A DNA stretch of 64,000 bases from Caldora sp965222765. Its GTDB lineage: Bacteria > Cyanobacteriota > Cyanobacteriia > Cyanobacteriales > Coleofasciculaceae. A program made the translations under genes and the position numbers. Below the pieces are notes generated by a model. It was given only the letters and a program-made list of their open reading frames with translations, did no database searches and had not been told where the DNA came from. Position 1 is the first letter of the stretch. The number at the start of each line of letters is the position of its first letter. Positions 25,606-33,655 of this stretch are shown piece by piece. The stretch covers positions 1-64,000 of the forward strand of contig CBDCVG010000086.1 in the NCBI GenBank assembly GCA_965222765.1, in the 5' to 3' direction.

Positions 25606-26607
25606 TTAACCATTTCCTAAAATCTCTCCTACAACCAAGCGCATCCCATTAACAAAGTCCCAAGCAGACTGAACCCGTTTACCTGCCAGTTGCACTTCTT
25701 GCAAGAGCAACACACCGTCGCCAGTTTGCACGAGCGGACCAATTCCTTTGATAATGCTCATTATTTCTCCGGGACGACCCGAATTGGCAACTAAAGAGGA
25801 CAATTCTGACTCAGATATATTTAACTTTAGGGACAACTGGGATAAGTAAGCTGCATTAAGGGGAGCAGCTACAATAATTTTCAGGGATTTATCCCGAAAT
25901 GACGCTACACAGCTCGGGATAAATCCCCTGACTTGATTATGTAAATCAATAGCAGTCCGTGACCAATCTAAACTATAATCCGACTTTTGAATTAGTGGCG
26001 CGTAAGTTGCCTGGGATTCATCTTGAGGAATCGGCTGAATTTCGCTGCTTTCCAGCTTTAGGAGCGTCTCAACCAACAAATCGGCTCCCAGATTAGTGAG
26101 AGTTTCTGCCAATTGGTGGGCATTATCCCATAATCCAATTGGTGTATCAGCCTTCAGCAACATTGCTCCAGTATCCATTCCCTCATCCATAAGCATAGTA
26201 GTGATGCCAGTTGCCATTTCCCCACGATACAAACACCACTGGATAGGAGCAGCTCCTCGATATTTGGGCAAAATTGAACCGTGAACATTGACACAACCGA
26301 GTTTGGGCAAATCCAGAATTTCTTGGGAGAGAATTTGTCCATAGGCAACCACAACAAAAACATCTGCCATTGCCTGTCTGAGTTGAGTAAGGGTTGGGAC
26401 ATCCTTTTTTACTCGTTGTGGTTGCCAGACTGGTAGTTGATTCTCTACAGCAACTGCTTTTATTGGTGAGAATGTTAGTTTATTGCCACGTCCTCGACGC
26501 TTATCCGGTTGGGTAACAACACCCAGAACTTCAAATTCGGGATGGTTTAACAATCGCTTTAAACAAGGTACAGCGAATTGGGGAGTACCGAAGAAAATTA
26601 TTTTCAT
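25606..26607 (-). CDS. fmt: Methionyl-tRNA formyltransferase
   Basis: A 333-residue enzyme that formylates initiator Met-tRNA with 10-formyl-tetrahydrofolate. The N-terminal Rossmann-like domain begins KIIFFGTPQFAVPCL. The active-site signature is HGSILPKYRGAAPIQW, with Asn and His in CVNVHGS, followed by GITTMLMDEGMDTG. The C-terminal OB-like domain starts near residue 210, with a normal end (WDFVNGMRLVVGE). The ATG is 10 bases from the end of an M3 MITE, which fills the gap to the gene upstream in the same direction. Confidence 0.96.
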   Translation of the reverse strand: MKIIFFGTPQFAVPCLKRLLNHPEFEVLGVVTQPDKRRGRGNKLTFSPIKAVAVENQLPVWQPQRVKKDVPTLTQLRQAMADVFVVVAYGQILSQEILDLPKLGCVNVHGSILPKYRGAAPIQWCLYRGEMATGITTMLMDEGMDTGAMLLKADTPIGLWDNAHQLAETLTNLGADLLVETLLKLESSEIQPIPQDESQATYAPLIQKSDYSLDWSRTAIDLHNQVRGFIPSCVASFRDKSLKIIVAAPLNAAYLSQLSLKLNISESELSSLVANSGRPGEIMSIIKGIGPLVQTGDGVLLLQEVQLAGKRVQSAWDFVNGMRLVVGEILGNG

Positions 26608-26617
26608 TGTTAATATA

Positions 26618-26725
26618 ACTTACGCACTCAACTGTCATGCTGAACGATAGTGAAGCATCACCGGTCATCTGGAGATCCTTCGCTACCGCTCAGGATGACA
26701 TAATTCAGTGACGGTGCGTAAGTCC
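26618..26725. repeat. MITE, family M3, between wecA-like gene and fmt
   Basis: About 108 bp with inverted ends ACTTACGCAC and GTGCGTAAGTCC. The interior (ACTGTCATGCTGA... CTACCGCTCAGGATGACAT) is itself imperfectly palindromic. Other copies are at 54804-54918 (inverted orientation) and 57598-57697, with a fragment near 13627. It fills almost the whole 121-bp gap and must be transcribed as the fmt leader. Confidence 0.85.
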
Positions 26726-26728
26726 CAG

Positions 26729-27958
26729 TTAATATCGATTCCTTCGCCAAATAGTAAAACCTAAAAGTAGGATAATACTGACTGAAGTCGTGTGGATTAC
26801 CACCCCAGTCATACCTTGCAGTTTCATTGCCAGCCAATTAGAGAGCAAAGCAATTGTCCAAAGGATCAGAGCAGCATGGCGTTGAGATAAACCCCAGTCT
26901 AGTAAACGGTGGTGTAGGTGATCTTTACCAGGGGTAGTCAGAGGATTTTTCCCCACCATTAACCGCCGCACAAATACCTGGGTAGTATCCAATACCGGCA
27001 AGAGCAAAAACAGAACTGGAGGTACTAGAGCAAAGATTGTGGTTACTTTCAGGTGACCTAAAATACTAGTAGCAGCCAATACATAACCAAAAAAGTAAGC
27101 TCCTGCATCTCCCATAATGATCCGGGAGGGATGAAAATTGTGCCGCAAAAAACCCAGAGTCGCACCTCCCAAGGCTGCGAGAAGTAAAGTCGCTGCTGCA
27201 CGGGAAGGAAATTGCGCAGAAACCGCTAATAGGCTCATAGCAGTGATAAAGCTAATTCCCCCTGCCAAACCATCCATCCCATCCATAAGGTTAATGGCAT
27301 TAGTAATCCCAACTACCCACAAAACTGTTAGTACAGTCGAGAATAGTGAGTCAAGAGGAGTCCCAAAACTAGTTTCAATTCCAGTACCACTAGCAACTAA
27401 CAAAAGTGCTGTAACAATCTGTGTCAACAAGCGAAACATGGGGGGTAGACCAAACTGATCATCAATAAAGCCTACCAGTACTAAGATGGAACCCCCTAGT
27501 AAAATTGTTAGCACCTGAGCCAACACGGCTTCGAGTACAATTGGTCTCAATAGGGTTGCCAGCACTACGGCAGCAACTACCCCTGTATAGATAGTTAACC
27601 CTCCTACATTAGGTAAAGGTTCCTTATTAAGTCGTCGCGAGTTGGGTTGATCTGCCCAACCAACCTGTAAAGCAAAGGAACGTACTACTGGAATAAAACG
27701 CCAAGTTACTCCCCAGGCTAAACCAAAGGTTAAGATAACCGCCAGCCAGCCAGTGCCGCTGGGGTCGGCAATACCGATAGACTGAAGGAAGCTGTACAAA
27801 TTTATCTCCCAATTCACACCCAGACTGTCAATATTTAACAACAGCCTCAACAGTACAGCAATCAATCTGTTAAGACCATTTCTGGAAAAGAATGTACTTG
27901 TGTTAGGGTGTGAAGCGCGAAGCGTAACGCACCGTTGACTAGTATTTTCATTTTCCAC
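26729..27958 (-). CDS. WecA/MraY-like polyprenyl-phosphate sugar-1-phosphate transferase
   Basis: A polytopic membrane enzyme that transfers a UDP-sugar phosphate (commonly GlcNAc-1-P) to a polyprenyl phosphate, starting O-antigen, teichoic-type or exopolysaccharide chains. Landmarks are RRLNKEPLPNVGGL, the FIDDQFGLPP aspartates, NAINLMDGMDGLAGG, IIMGDAGAYFFG and the DHLHHRLLDWG histidine motif. About ten helices are visible. The first 40 or so residues are doubtful, since part (RCVTLRASHPN) translates a dispersed GTGCGTTACGC repeat. A GTG at 27817 would give the N-terminus usual for cyanobacterial relatives (about 362 residues). Confidence 0.87.
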   Translation of the reverse strand: MENENTSQRCVTLRASHPNTSTFFSRNGLNRLIAVLLRLLLNIDSLGVNWEINLYSFLQSIGIADPSGTGWLAVILTFGLAWGVTWRFIPVVRSFALQVGWADQPNSRRLNKEPLPNVGGLTIYTGVVAAVVLATLLRPIVLEAVLAQVLTILLGGSILVLVGFIDDQFGLPPMFRLLTQIVTALLLVASGTGIETSFGTPLDSLFSTVLTVLWVVGITNAINLMDGMDGLAGGISFITAMSLLAVSAQFPSRAAATLLLAALGGATLGFLRHNFHPSRIIMGDAGAYFFGYVLAATSILGHLKVTTIFALVPPVLFLLLPVLDTTQVFVRRLMVGKNPLTTPGKDHLHHRLLDWGLSQRHAALILWTIALLSNWLAMKLQGMTGVVIHTTSVSIILLLGFTIWRRNRY

Positions 27959-28096
27959 AAATTACCTTAGCTTAGGTGCTACAAGTGCAAGTCACCGTTG
28001 CTCCAGATTTGCCAGTACTGATCTTATCTACTGCTGAAAGTTCCATCTGTCCGGGTTTTTTGAGCAGGTTTGTTGTGGCATCTTTTGAGTTGAGAC

Positions 28097-31000
28097 TTAC
28101 TCTACCTCTGCAACAGGCTTATTAGGCGTTAACTGGAGATACAAGCCAGGAACTACTAAAAGAGCAATCAATGTTGATGCCACTAAGCCAAACCCAATGG
28201 CACTGGCAAGGGGGAACCAGATAGGAGACGAGAGCGCTAGAGGAATCACCCCAACAATAGTCGTAATGCTGGTTGTCAGTATAGGACGTAGACGATCTGA
28301 TGCTCCATGAGCCGCTGCCTCCCTTACATCCATACCCCGTTCCCGGTGGCTGTTCATTGTCTCCACCATCACAATTGAGTCATTCACCACAATTCCTGCC
28401 AGGGAAATGATACCGATTACTGCGGGGAAAGAGATGGGAATCCACAGGAGGAAGAAAAAGCCAAATGTCCCAATTAAAGCGAAGGGAATTGCCAGCATAA
28501 TGATGAATGGCTGGGTGAAAGATCCGAACTGAATCACTAGTACGGCAAACACAAGGAAGATAGCTACACCAGCCATTTGGAGAGCTGAACCAAAGGTTTC
28601 ACTTTGGGTTTGAGCCTCACCACCAAACTGATAAGAATAACCTTGGGGCCACTGGCGTTGCATTTCTTGGAGCTTGGGCTCCAATTCCCCCAAAATCTCC
28701 CCCACTGTGCGACTTTTATTTTTGGCTAGAACGGTTACTGTCCGTTGAGCATCTTTGTGGGTAATTGACAGAGGAGCCTCACCAATTTCTTGTTCGAGTA
28801 CCTGCTCTCCAGAAATGGTCTCCCCTTGGGAGGTTACAATACGAATTGTCCTGAGTTCATCCTGTCGTGTCGGTCCACCAACTCCACCCTCCCGTGATGG
28901 CCAAGCAGTGCTAAGGCGGATTTCTAAGTCTTCTTTACCGCCACCAATGGGAAAGTCACCAATATCATTATCAGTCATGATATAGCGTCCCTGCATGGCA
29001 AGCTCTTCTGGAGACAAACCGTAAAAATCCATTGCCTCCCGTCGGGGACGGAATTTGATATCCGGACGCAAGGAACCGAGGTCATCCCGGACATCCACAC
29101 TGCCGGGAATCTGCCTCAGAGCTAGTTGTACTTCCCCAGAGATACGCCGCAACTCGTCCATATTGCTGCCGGTTAGTTTAATCTCAATGGGGTCTCCTCC
29201 CTCTCCTGTTCCTTGTTCATTTACCACTAGGGAAGCTCCTGGATAGTTGCGTAAGGCTTGGCTCAATTCTCCCCGCAGCTCATCAAGGTATTCAAAGGAC
29301 AACTTCTCCCGTTCAGTTTTGGGACTAAAGATAGTAGAAAAGCCGAGGAGGTAGTTGCCTGTGCTAGGCTTAATACCACTTTCTTGTACTAAGTTGCTAC
29401 GTTGACCAACGAATTTGATAACACTCTCAAAGTAGTTTTTGTTGCGTAAGATTTCCCCCAATTCATCTGCTACTTCCTGGGAACTATTCAGAGTAGTTGT
29501 CGGAGGTAACTCGACATTAACACTAAGCTTACGTCCGTCATTGTTGGGAAATAGGGTTCCTGGGACATTTCCCACCAGAATTGTGGTGCAGACAAATAGG
29601 CTGATGGCTGCCAGAGTCCAAAGACGAGCAGTAGTTTTATTACGCACAGTGAATCGCAGACTCCACTGTCTAAAACTCTTGGAGGCAACTTCAGTAACTT
29701 GGTCAATAAAAGTCTTTTTTGTGCCTCTTTTAACATTGGCTAGCAAGTAGCGGGATAAAGGGATATCCACAAAGAGGGCGATGAGGAAACTCAGGAGCAG
29801 GCAAACAATGGCACTAATGGGAATCAAGCGGATAAATTGCCCCATAGTGCCGCTGATTGCCATCAAGGGCGCCATGGCCAAAATAGTAGTTACCTGACCG
29901 GAAAAAGCTGGAGCAGCATAGGTTCTGACGGTTTTGAGAGCTGCCTGGTTAAAGGTTAGACCTTCGACAAAAATTCCGTCATGCATTCCCTCCATCATCA
30001 GAATGAACACATCCACTAGCAGTCCTAATGCTAGAATCATCCCTACCTGCACCATGCTGTTGAGGGTATTACCGAACAGCCAAAGGACTGCGATCGCACC
30101 GAGGAAAGTCAGGGGAATCGATAAACCAGCGATAATTGCTTCACGCCAAGTCAGAGCCAGTAACAAGACGATAAAGACTCCCAGTACCCCTTGGGAAGCA
30201 TTGCTGAAGAGATTGGTGAGTTCTTCATTAATAAGATCGGCATCGGTGTTGATCACCTTGTACTCCATGCCGTAGGGCCAAATACTGGGGTTTTGTTTTG
30301 CTTCTTCAATCGCTGCCAAGGAATTCCTAATTACTTGAATGGTGTCTGTACCTGGTACTTTGACGACATCCACGTTAATTACCGTTTGAAACTCCCCCTG
30401 CTCGGAACTAATAAAAGCACGATTCCTTTCCCGTTCTAAATCCCGGCGTACTTCGGCAATCTCTCCTAGTAGCACTACTCTCCCCTCAGAACCACCAAGA
30501 CGAGCCACCGGCAAACTCCGTAAATCCTCCAGGGTGCGATATCGACCGTACAAACGTACCTGGGTTCCAATTTCGTCACTCTCCACCTGATCCCAAGGAG
30601 TATCTCGATTGCCGTTCTGGATGGCATTACTCACCTGAGTCGAAGAGATGCCCAGGGTGAGCATGCGATAGGGTTTGAGCTGTACATGGATCACTTCCTC
30701 CCGTTCCCCACCCAAATCCACTTTTCTCACATTAGGGACTTTTTCCAACAAGTCTTCAATTTCCTGGGCAGCACTACTCAAGACTGCTATATCAATGTTG
30801 CCAAACAAACCAATGGTGAGTATGGGAGTATCTTGGACGGAAACTTGCTCTACCTTAGGTTGTTCAGACTCACTGGGTAACTCCGGCTTAGCTTCATCAA
30901 CTTCCGCTCTTACCAGGGAGATGGACTCGTTGATTGGTGATTCAGCAGTGAATTCCACATTAATCAGGGACATACCCTCGAAAGAAGCACTGCTGAGATC

Positions 31001-31333
31001 TTTAAGACCTTTGAGAGATTTAAGTTCTTTTTCAATCTTGTCCGTAACCTGATTTTCGATCGTTTCAGGATCTGCACCCCCCCAAACAGTCTGAACAGAT
31101 GCGATCGCAACTTTAATATCCGGATCCCCTTCTTTTACCATGCTGGCTGCACCCAGCAAACCCCCAATCACTAGCAGCACACACAACAGAATGGCAAAAA
31201 CTGTATTGAGGAAGAAGAACTTGGCTAGGGGTGAGGCTTTACTGACATCTGGGACATTATGTCCTTTTCCGTGACCATTTTCCTGGTTGTCCTCAGTGAG
31301 AGTTGTTTCTGATGGAGTTAGCAGTTCGCTCAT
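28097..31333 (-). CDS. RND-family efflux permease (AcrB/HAE-HME type)
   Basis: A 1078-residue inner-membrane pump with the usual twelve helices and two large periplasmic loops. Helix 1 is at about 38-62; loop 1 starts VKEGDPDIKVAIASVQTVW. Helix 4 reads GLLVDVFILMMEG, so only the first of the two AcrB aspartates (D407/D408) is kept, as in CusA-like pumps. The helix 10-11 region has GIVVNDSIVMVE, with Asn at the AcrB K940 position. The substrate is not predictable. Its adaptor is encoded 2.3 kb upstream on the same strand at 33637; an IS630 element, an antitoxin gene and repeats now separate the two. An outer-membrane channel is not in the window. Confidence 0.92.
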   Translation of the reverse strand: MSELLTPSETTLTEDNQENGHGKGHNVPDVSKASPLAKFFFLNTVFAILLCVLLVIGGLLGAASMVKEGDPDIKVAIASVQTVWGGADPETIENQVTDKIEKELKSLKGLKDLSSASFEGMSLINVEFTAESPINESISLVRAEVDEAKPELPSESEQPKVEQVSVQDTPILTIGLFGNIDIAVLSSAAQEIEDLLEKVPNVRKVDLGGEREEVIHVQLKPYRMLTLGISSTQVSNAIQNGNRDTPWDQVESDEIGTQVRLYGRYRTLEDLRSLPVARLGGSEGRVVLLGEIAEVRRDLERERNRAFISSEQGEFQTVINVDVVKVPGTDTIQVIRNSLAAIEEAKQNPSIWPYGMEYKVINTDADLINEELTNLFSNASQGVLGVFIVLLLALTWREAIIAGLSIPLTFLGAIAVLWLFGNTLNSMVQVGMILALGLLVDVFILMMEGMHDGIFVEGLTFNQAALKTVRTYAAPAFSGQVTTILAMAPLMAISGTMGQFIRLIPISAIVCLLLSFLIALFVDIPLSRYLLANVKRGTKKTFIDQVTEVASKSFRQWSLRFTVRNKTTARLWTLAAISLFVCTTILVGNVPGTLFPNNDGRKLSVNVELPPTTTLNSSQEVADELGEILRNKNYFESVIKFVGQRSNLVQESGIKPSTGNYLLGFSTIFSPKTEREKLSFEYLDELRGELSQALRNYPGASLVVNEQGTGEGGDPIEIKLTGSNMDELRRISGEVQLALRQIPGSVDVRDDLGSLRPDIKFRPRREAMDFYGLSPEELAMQGRYIMTDNDIGDFPIGGGKEDLEIRLSTAWPSREGGVGGPTRQDELRTIRIVTSQGETISGEQVLEQEIGEAPLSITHKDAQRTVTVLAKNKSRTVGEILGELEPKLQEMQRQWPQGYSYQFGGEAQTQSETFGSALQMAGVAIFLVFAVLVIQFGSFTQPFIIMLAIPFALIGTFGFFFLLWIPISFPAVIGIISLAGIVVNDSIVMVETMNSHRERGMDVREAAAHGASDRLRPILTTSITTIVGVIPLALSSPIWFPLASAIGFGLVASTLIALLVVPGLYLQLTPNKPVAEVE

Positions 31334-31334
31334 G

Positions 31335-31455
31335 GTTAATTGCTAATTGTTAATTGCTAATTGCTAATTGCTAATTGCTAATTGTTAATTGCTAATTGTT
31401 AATTGCTAATTGCTAAATGAATAAATTCTTCATTCTTCATTCTTCATTCTTCATT
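31335..31455. repeat. Heptamer STRR arrays (TAATTGC and TTCATTC types)
   Basis: At least ten copies of a 7-bp unit (AATTGCT / AATTGTT variants) are followed by four copies of TTCTTCA-type units, directly upstream of the RND permease start. The array forms the whole 5' leader of that gene. Confidence 0.9.
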
Positions 31456-31918
31456 CGCCGTTAGGCGCTTATTCCCTTCGGAGTGAGGGTGTGGGGTATC
31501 GATTGTGGAACTGGCATCTTGCCAGTTGCTCTTCGCACGGCTGCATCAATAATAATCAATTAACTCAGAACCTGAGAGCGATCGCCTGGAATATCTTCAA
31601 AAATTGCCCCTCGTCTGATCAAGTCGCGCTTCATATCTTCAGACATTACCACAGTTCTTTTTGCGTTTCTGGGGGGATCTGGGGATCTGAATGCGCCAAG
31701 TGGGGGGTTCTGATGGGCGCACGTCGGTGCGCCCCTACCTTAAATCAACATCCAAACTCTACAAGAGAAAGGGATCTACATACGCGGGTGCCGAAGGCAA
31801 TCGCACTGTGTCACGCCACTACAAAATCTGCGATCGCACTTGCAAGCATTTCAATATAGCGTAGTGTACAGTCGAAAATAGGAACTAAATGGAAAGCAGG
31901 TATCGTGAAAAACTATGA
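31456..31918. other. Intergenic stretch with small dispersed repeats and gene scraps
   Basis: No intact gene. A minus-strand scrap of 28 codons (MSEDMKRDLIRRGAIFEDI..., about 31563-31650) preceded by another frame ending ETQKELW looks like the end of a decayed operon; the family is not recognised. A palindromic GGTGCGCCCCTACC repeat and several HIP1 sites are also present. Confidence 0.45.
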
Positions 31919-31920
31919 TA

Positions 31921-33054
31921 CCAAAAATTTAAAGTCCTGACAGACATAATGATTCCAAAATCCAATGCCAACCAGTTAAACTACCGATAACTTCTTGTGA
32001 CAAAGAATTTAATATTTTATCTACTTTTGCTCTTAAAGAGTCTAAAGATTCGCAGAGTTCCCAAGTTAAATCTTGTTTGAGATATTCCCAAAATCTTTCA
32101 ATTCCATTAATTTCTGGACAATATGGAGGCTGAAAAAATAAAATAATATTATCAGGAACTTCTACTTCTTCACTAATATGAGCCGGAGCATTATCAAGAA
32201 GTATTATTAATAATTCCTCGGAAAATTCTTGAGAAAATAAGGATAAATATTGACTAAAACAAGCCGCATCTAAGTGAGAGAATTCATAGAAAAAACTACG
32301 CCCTTCTTTTGGTTCTACTGCTCCATATAACCAAAAGCATTGAAAATTGAATTGATGCATATCTACTGGCTTTACCCCTTTAAGTGTTATTTTTTTACCT
32401 TTGATAGTATGTAAACCTAACCGAGTTTCATCACTGCACCATAAACTCACTTTTTTGTAATTCTTAATCAAGTTACACCCTTTATTCAGCAAGGCTTGTA
32501 GCTTATCTTTAAATGTATTTTTAAACTCCTCAACTTCCCCTGGTAGTTGTTTCTTATTTTTCGGTCTAACTACTTTTAACTTAGCTTTCAACTCTTGATG
32601 TACTAATCGATGTACTGTACTATAACTCAGCCAAATTTCACAAAAAATAAATATCCACACTTGCACTTCTTTATAGCTTTTAAAGCCGACAGGGTCTCTT
32701 AATTCTTGTTGTAATTTAGATCCTTGTTCTATAGTTAATTTTTGGGGTCTTCCCGTTTTCCGTCTTTCTTTGAGTAGCTCTTCAATTCCCTCTTCACGAT
32801 AGATTTCTAACCAACGATAAATAGTTCTTTCTGTTCTGCCAACTAGAACAGCTAAATGTCTGATGGTTTCTACTGCACTAATTTTCCAGAGATATAAGCT
32901 TTGAATCTTGGCAAATCCTAAGACAGTTTTTTGCTGATTCATCAGCTCTAATAATTTTTTAGGAGATTCAACGACATTTAGTTTGCTAACTCCAGTCATG
33001 ATAAATAAGTTTTTCTAGTCTTGATTTAAGTATGACATTACTTTAGATTTTTGG
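31921..33054 (-). mobile_element. IS630-family insertion sequence
   Basis: 1134 bp bounded by inverted ends CCAAAAATTTAAAGT and ACTTTAGATTTTTGG (one mismatch), with the dinucleotide TA on both sides (31919-31920 and 33055-33056), the classical IS630 target duplication. It contains one intact transposase frame that fills the element. The low GC compared with its neighbours suggests recent arrival. It lies between the RND permease and its adaptor. The right TA supplies the A of the ATG of the antitoxin-like gene at 33056. Confidence 0.92.
31929..32999 (-). CDS. IS630-family DDE transposase
   Basis: 356 residues in one frame. The N-terminal helix-turn-helix region (about 44-100) contains LAVLVGRTERTIYRWLEIYR and GRPQKL. 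The DDE catalytic core follows, with LWCSDETRLGLHT as the first Asp, IILLDNAPAHIS as the second Asp and EINGIERFWEYLKQDL as the glutamate. In single-frame members these act in cut-and-paste transposition into TA. No frameshift is present, so it could be active. It starts 55 bases inside the right end of the element. Confidence 0.92.
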   Translation of the reverse strand: MTGVSKLNVVESPKKLLELMNQQKTVLGFAKIQSLYLWKISAVETIRHLAVLVGRTERTIYRWLEIYREEGIEELLKERRKTGRPQKLTIEQGSKLQQELRDPVGFKSYKEVQVWIFIFCEIWLSYSTVHRLVHQELKAKLKVVRPKNKKQLPGEVEEFKNTFKDKLQALLNKGCNLIKNYKKVSLWCSDETRLGLHTIKGKKITLKGVKPVDMHQFNFQCFWLYGAVEPKEGRSFFYEFSHLDAACFSQYLSLFSQEFSEELLIILLDNAPAHISEEVEVPDNIILFFQPPYCPEINGIERFWEYLKQDLTWELCESLDSLRAKVDKILNSLSQEVIGSLTGWHWILESLCLSGL

Positions 33055-33055
33055 T

Positions 33056-33247
33056 ATGACTGCCTTAGCTCAAGAAATTCTTAACACCTTTGATACGTTG
33101 CCTAATACAGAGCAACTGGAAATTGCTAGAGCAATTTTGAGGCGCTTAGTTAATTTTGACCTTGCACCGTTAACAGATGAAGATCTTGTCTTGAATGCTG
33201 AAGAATTATTTTTGGCACTAGACAAGCAAGAAGCGGATTATGAGTAG
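33056..33247 (+). CDS. Small antitoxin-like protein, orphan
   Basis: A 63-residue acidic helical protein (MTALAQEILNTFDTLPNTEQ, then ILRRLVNFDLAPLTDEDLVL, ending LDKQEADYE). It resembles the antitoxins that precede MazF/PemK or VapC genes in cyanobacteria, but no toxin gene follows; the next sequence is a PEP-CTERM relic on the other strand. The IS630 element ends one base before its ATG, so its own promoter has been displaced. It is probably an orphan survivor of a toxin-antitoxin pair. Assignment is by resemblance only. Confidence 0.6.
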   Translation: MTALAQEILNTFDTLPNTEQLEIARAILRRLVNFDLAPLTDEDLVLNAEELFLALDKQEADYE

Positions 33248-33576
33248 TCTGGAGCGTCCTTAGCAAAAAGCAAACTAATACCTACAATTAACAAACCACC
33301 TATTAGACCTCTCCGGAAATGAAGTTTTCATCTAGACAGGATAAGGGCTTCAGATTCTTTTTCGGAGATGTCTATTGTTGTTGGTTCAGGTACATTAACA
33401 TTAGCAGAGGTAACTGTTCCAGTCCTGATGTTATCTAATCCCGTATTGATAGCCCTACCGTTGACTGTTGTCCAGCGAAGAGATGTAATTGGTTCACTAG
33501 CAACTATACCAAGAAACCCTATGGTTGTTGGATCTTGATTTAAGGTATAAGTATCCAGAAGTCCGCTTTCACACAA
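33238..33576 (-). pseudogene. PEP-CTERM protein fragment
   Basis: The minus-strand frame reads FLGIVASEPITSLRWTTVNG, then a linker, then VPEPTTI, the sorting motif of PEP-CTERM exosortase substrates. The expected hydrophobic helix appears only after a frame change (GLIGGLLIVGISLLFA). The N-terminal body is missing. This is the shifted, truncated tail of a surface-protein gene. It overlaps the end of the antitoxin-like gene by ten bases. Confidence 0.65.
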
Positions 33577-33609
33577 GCTATCCGGTTTCTGAACCGACGC
33601 TCTAGACTC

Positions 33610-33655
33610 TATTCCCTATTCCCCATTCCCCATTCCCTATTCCCTATTCCCTATT
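33610..33655. repeat. Heptamer STRR (CCCTATT/CCCCATT)
   Basis: Six tandem 7-bp units alternating CCCTATT and CCCCATT. They overlap the last codons of the RND adaptor gene (stop at 33637), so the C-terminus (GNRE-stop) is partly repeat-encoded. Confidence 0.85.

Noticed and set aside
26714..26725. Terminator after the wecA-like gene
   Set aside because: The hairpin is explained by the M3 MITE, whose ends recur elsewhere.
31335..31455. CRISPR array or regulatory array
   Set aside because: The 7-bp units are directly tandem; this is an STRR, as seen at several other places here.
31491..31859. 122-codon plus-strand frame
   Set aside because: It runs across HIP1 sites and dispersed repeats with no family resemblance or ribosome site.
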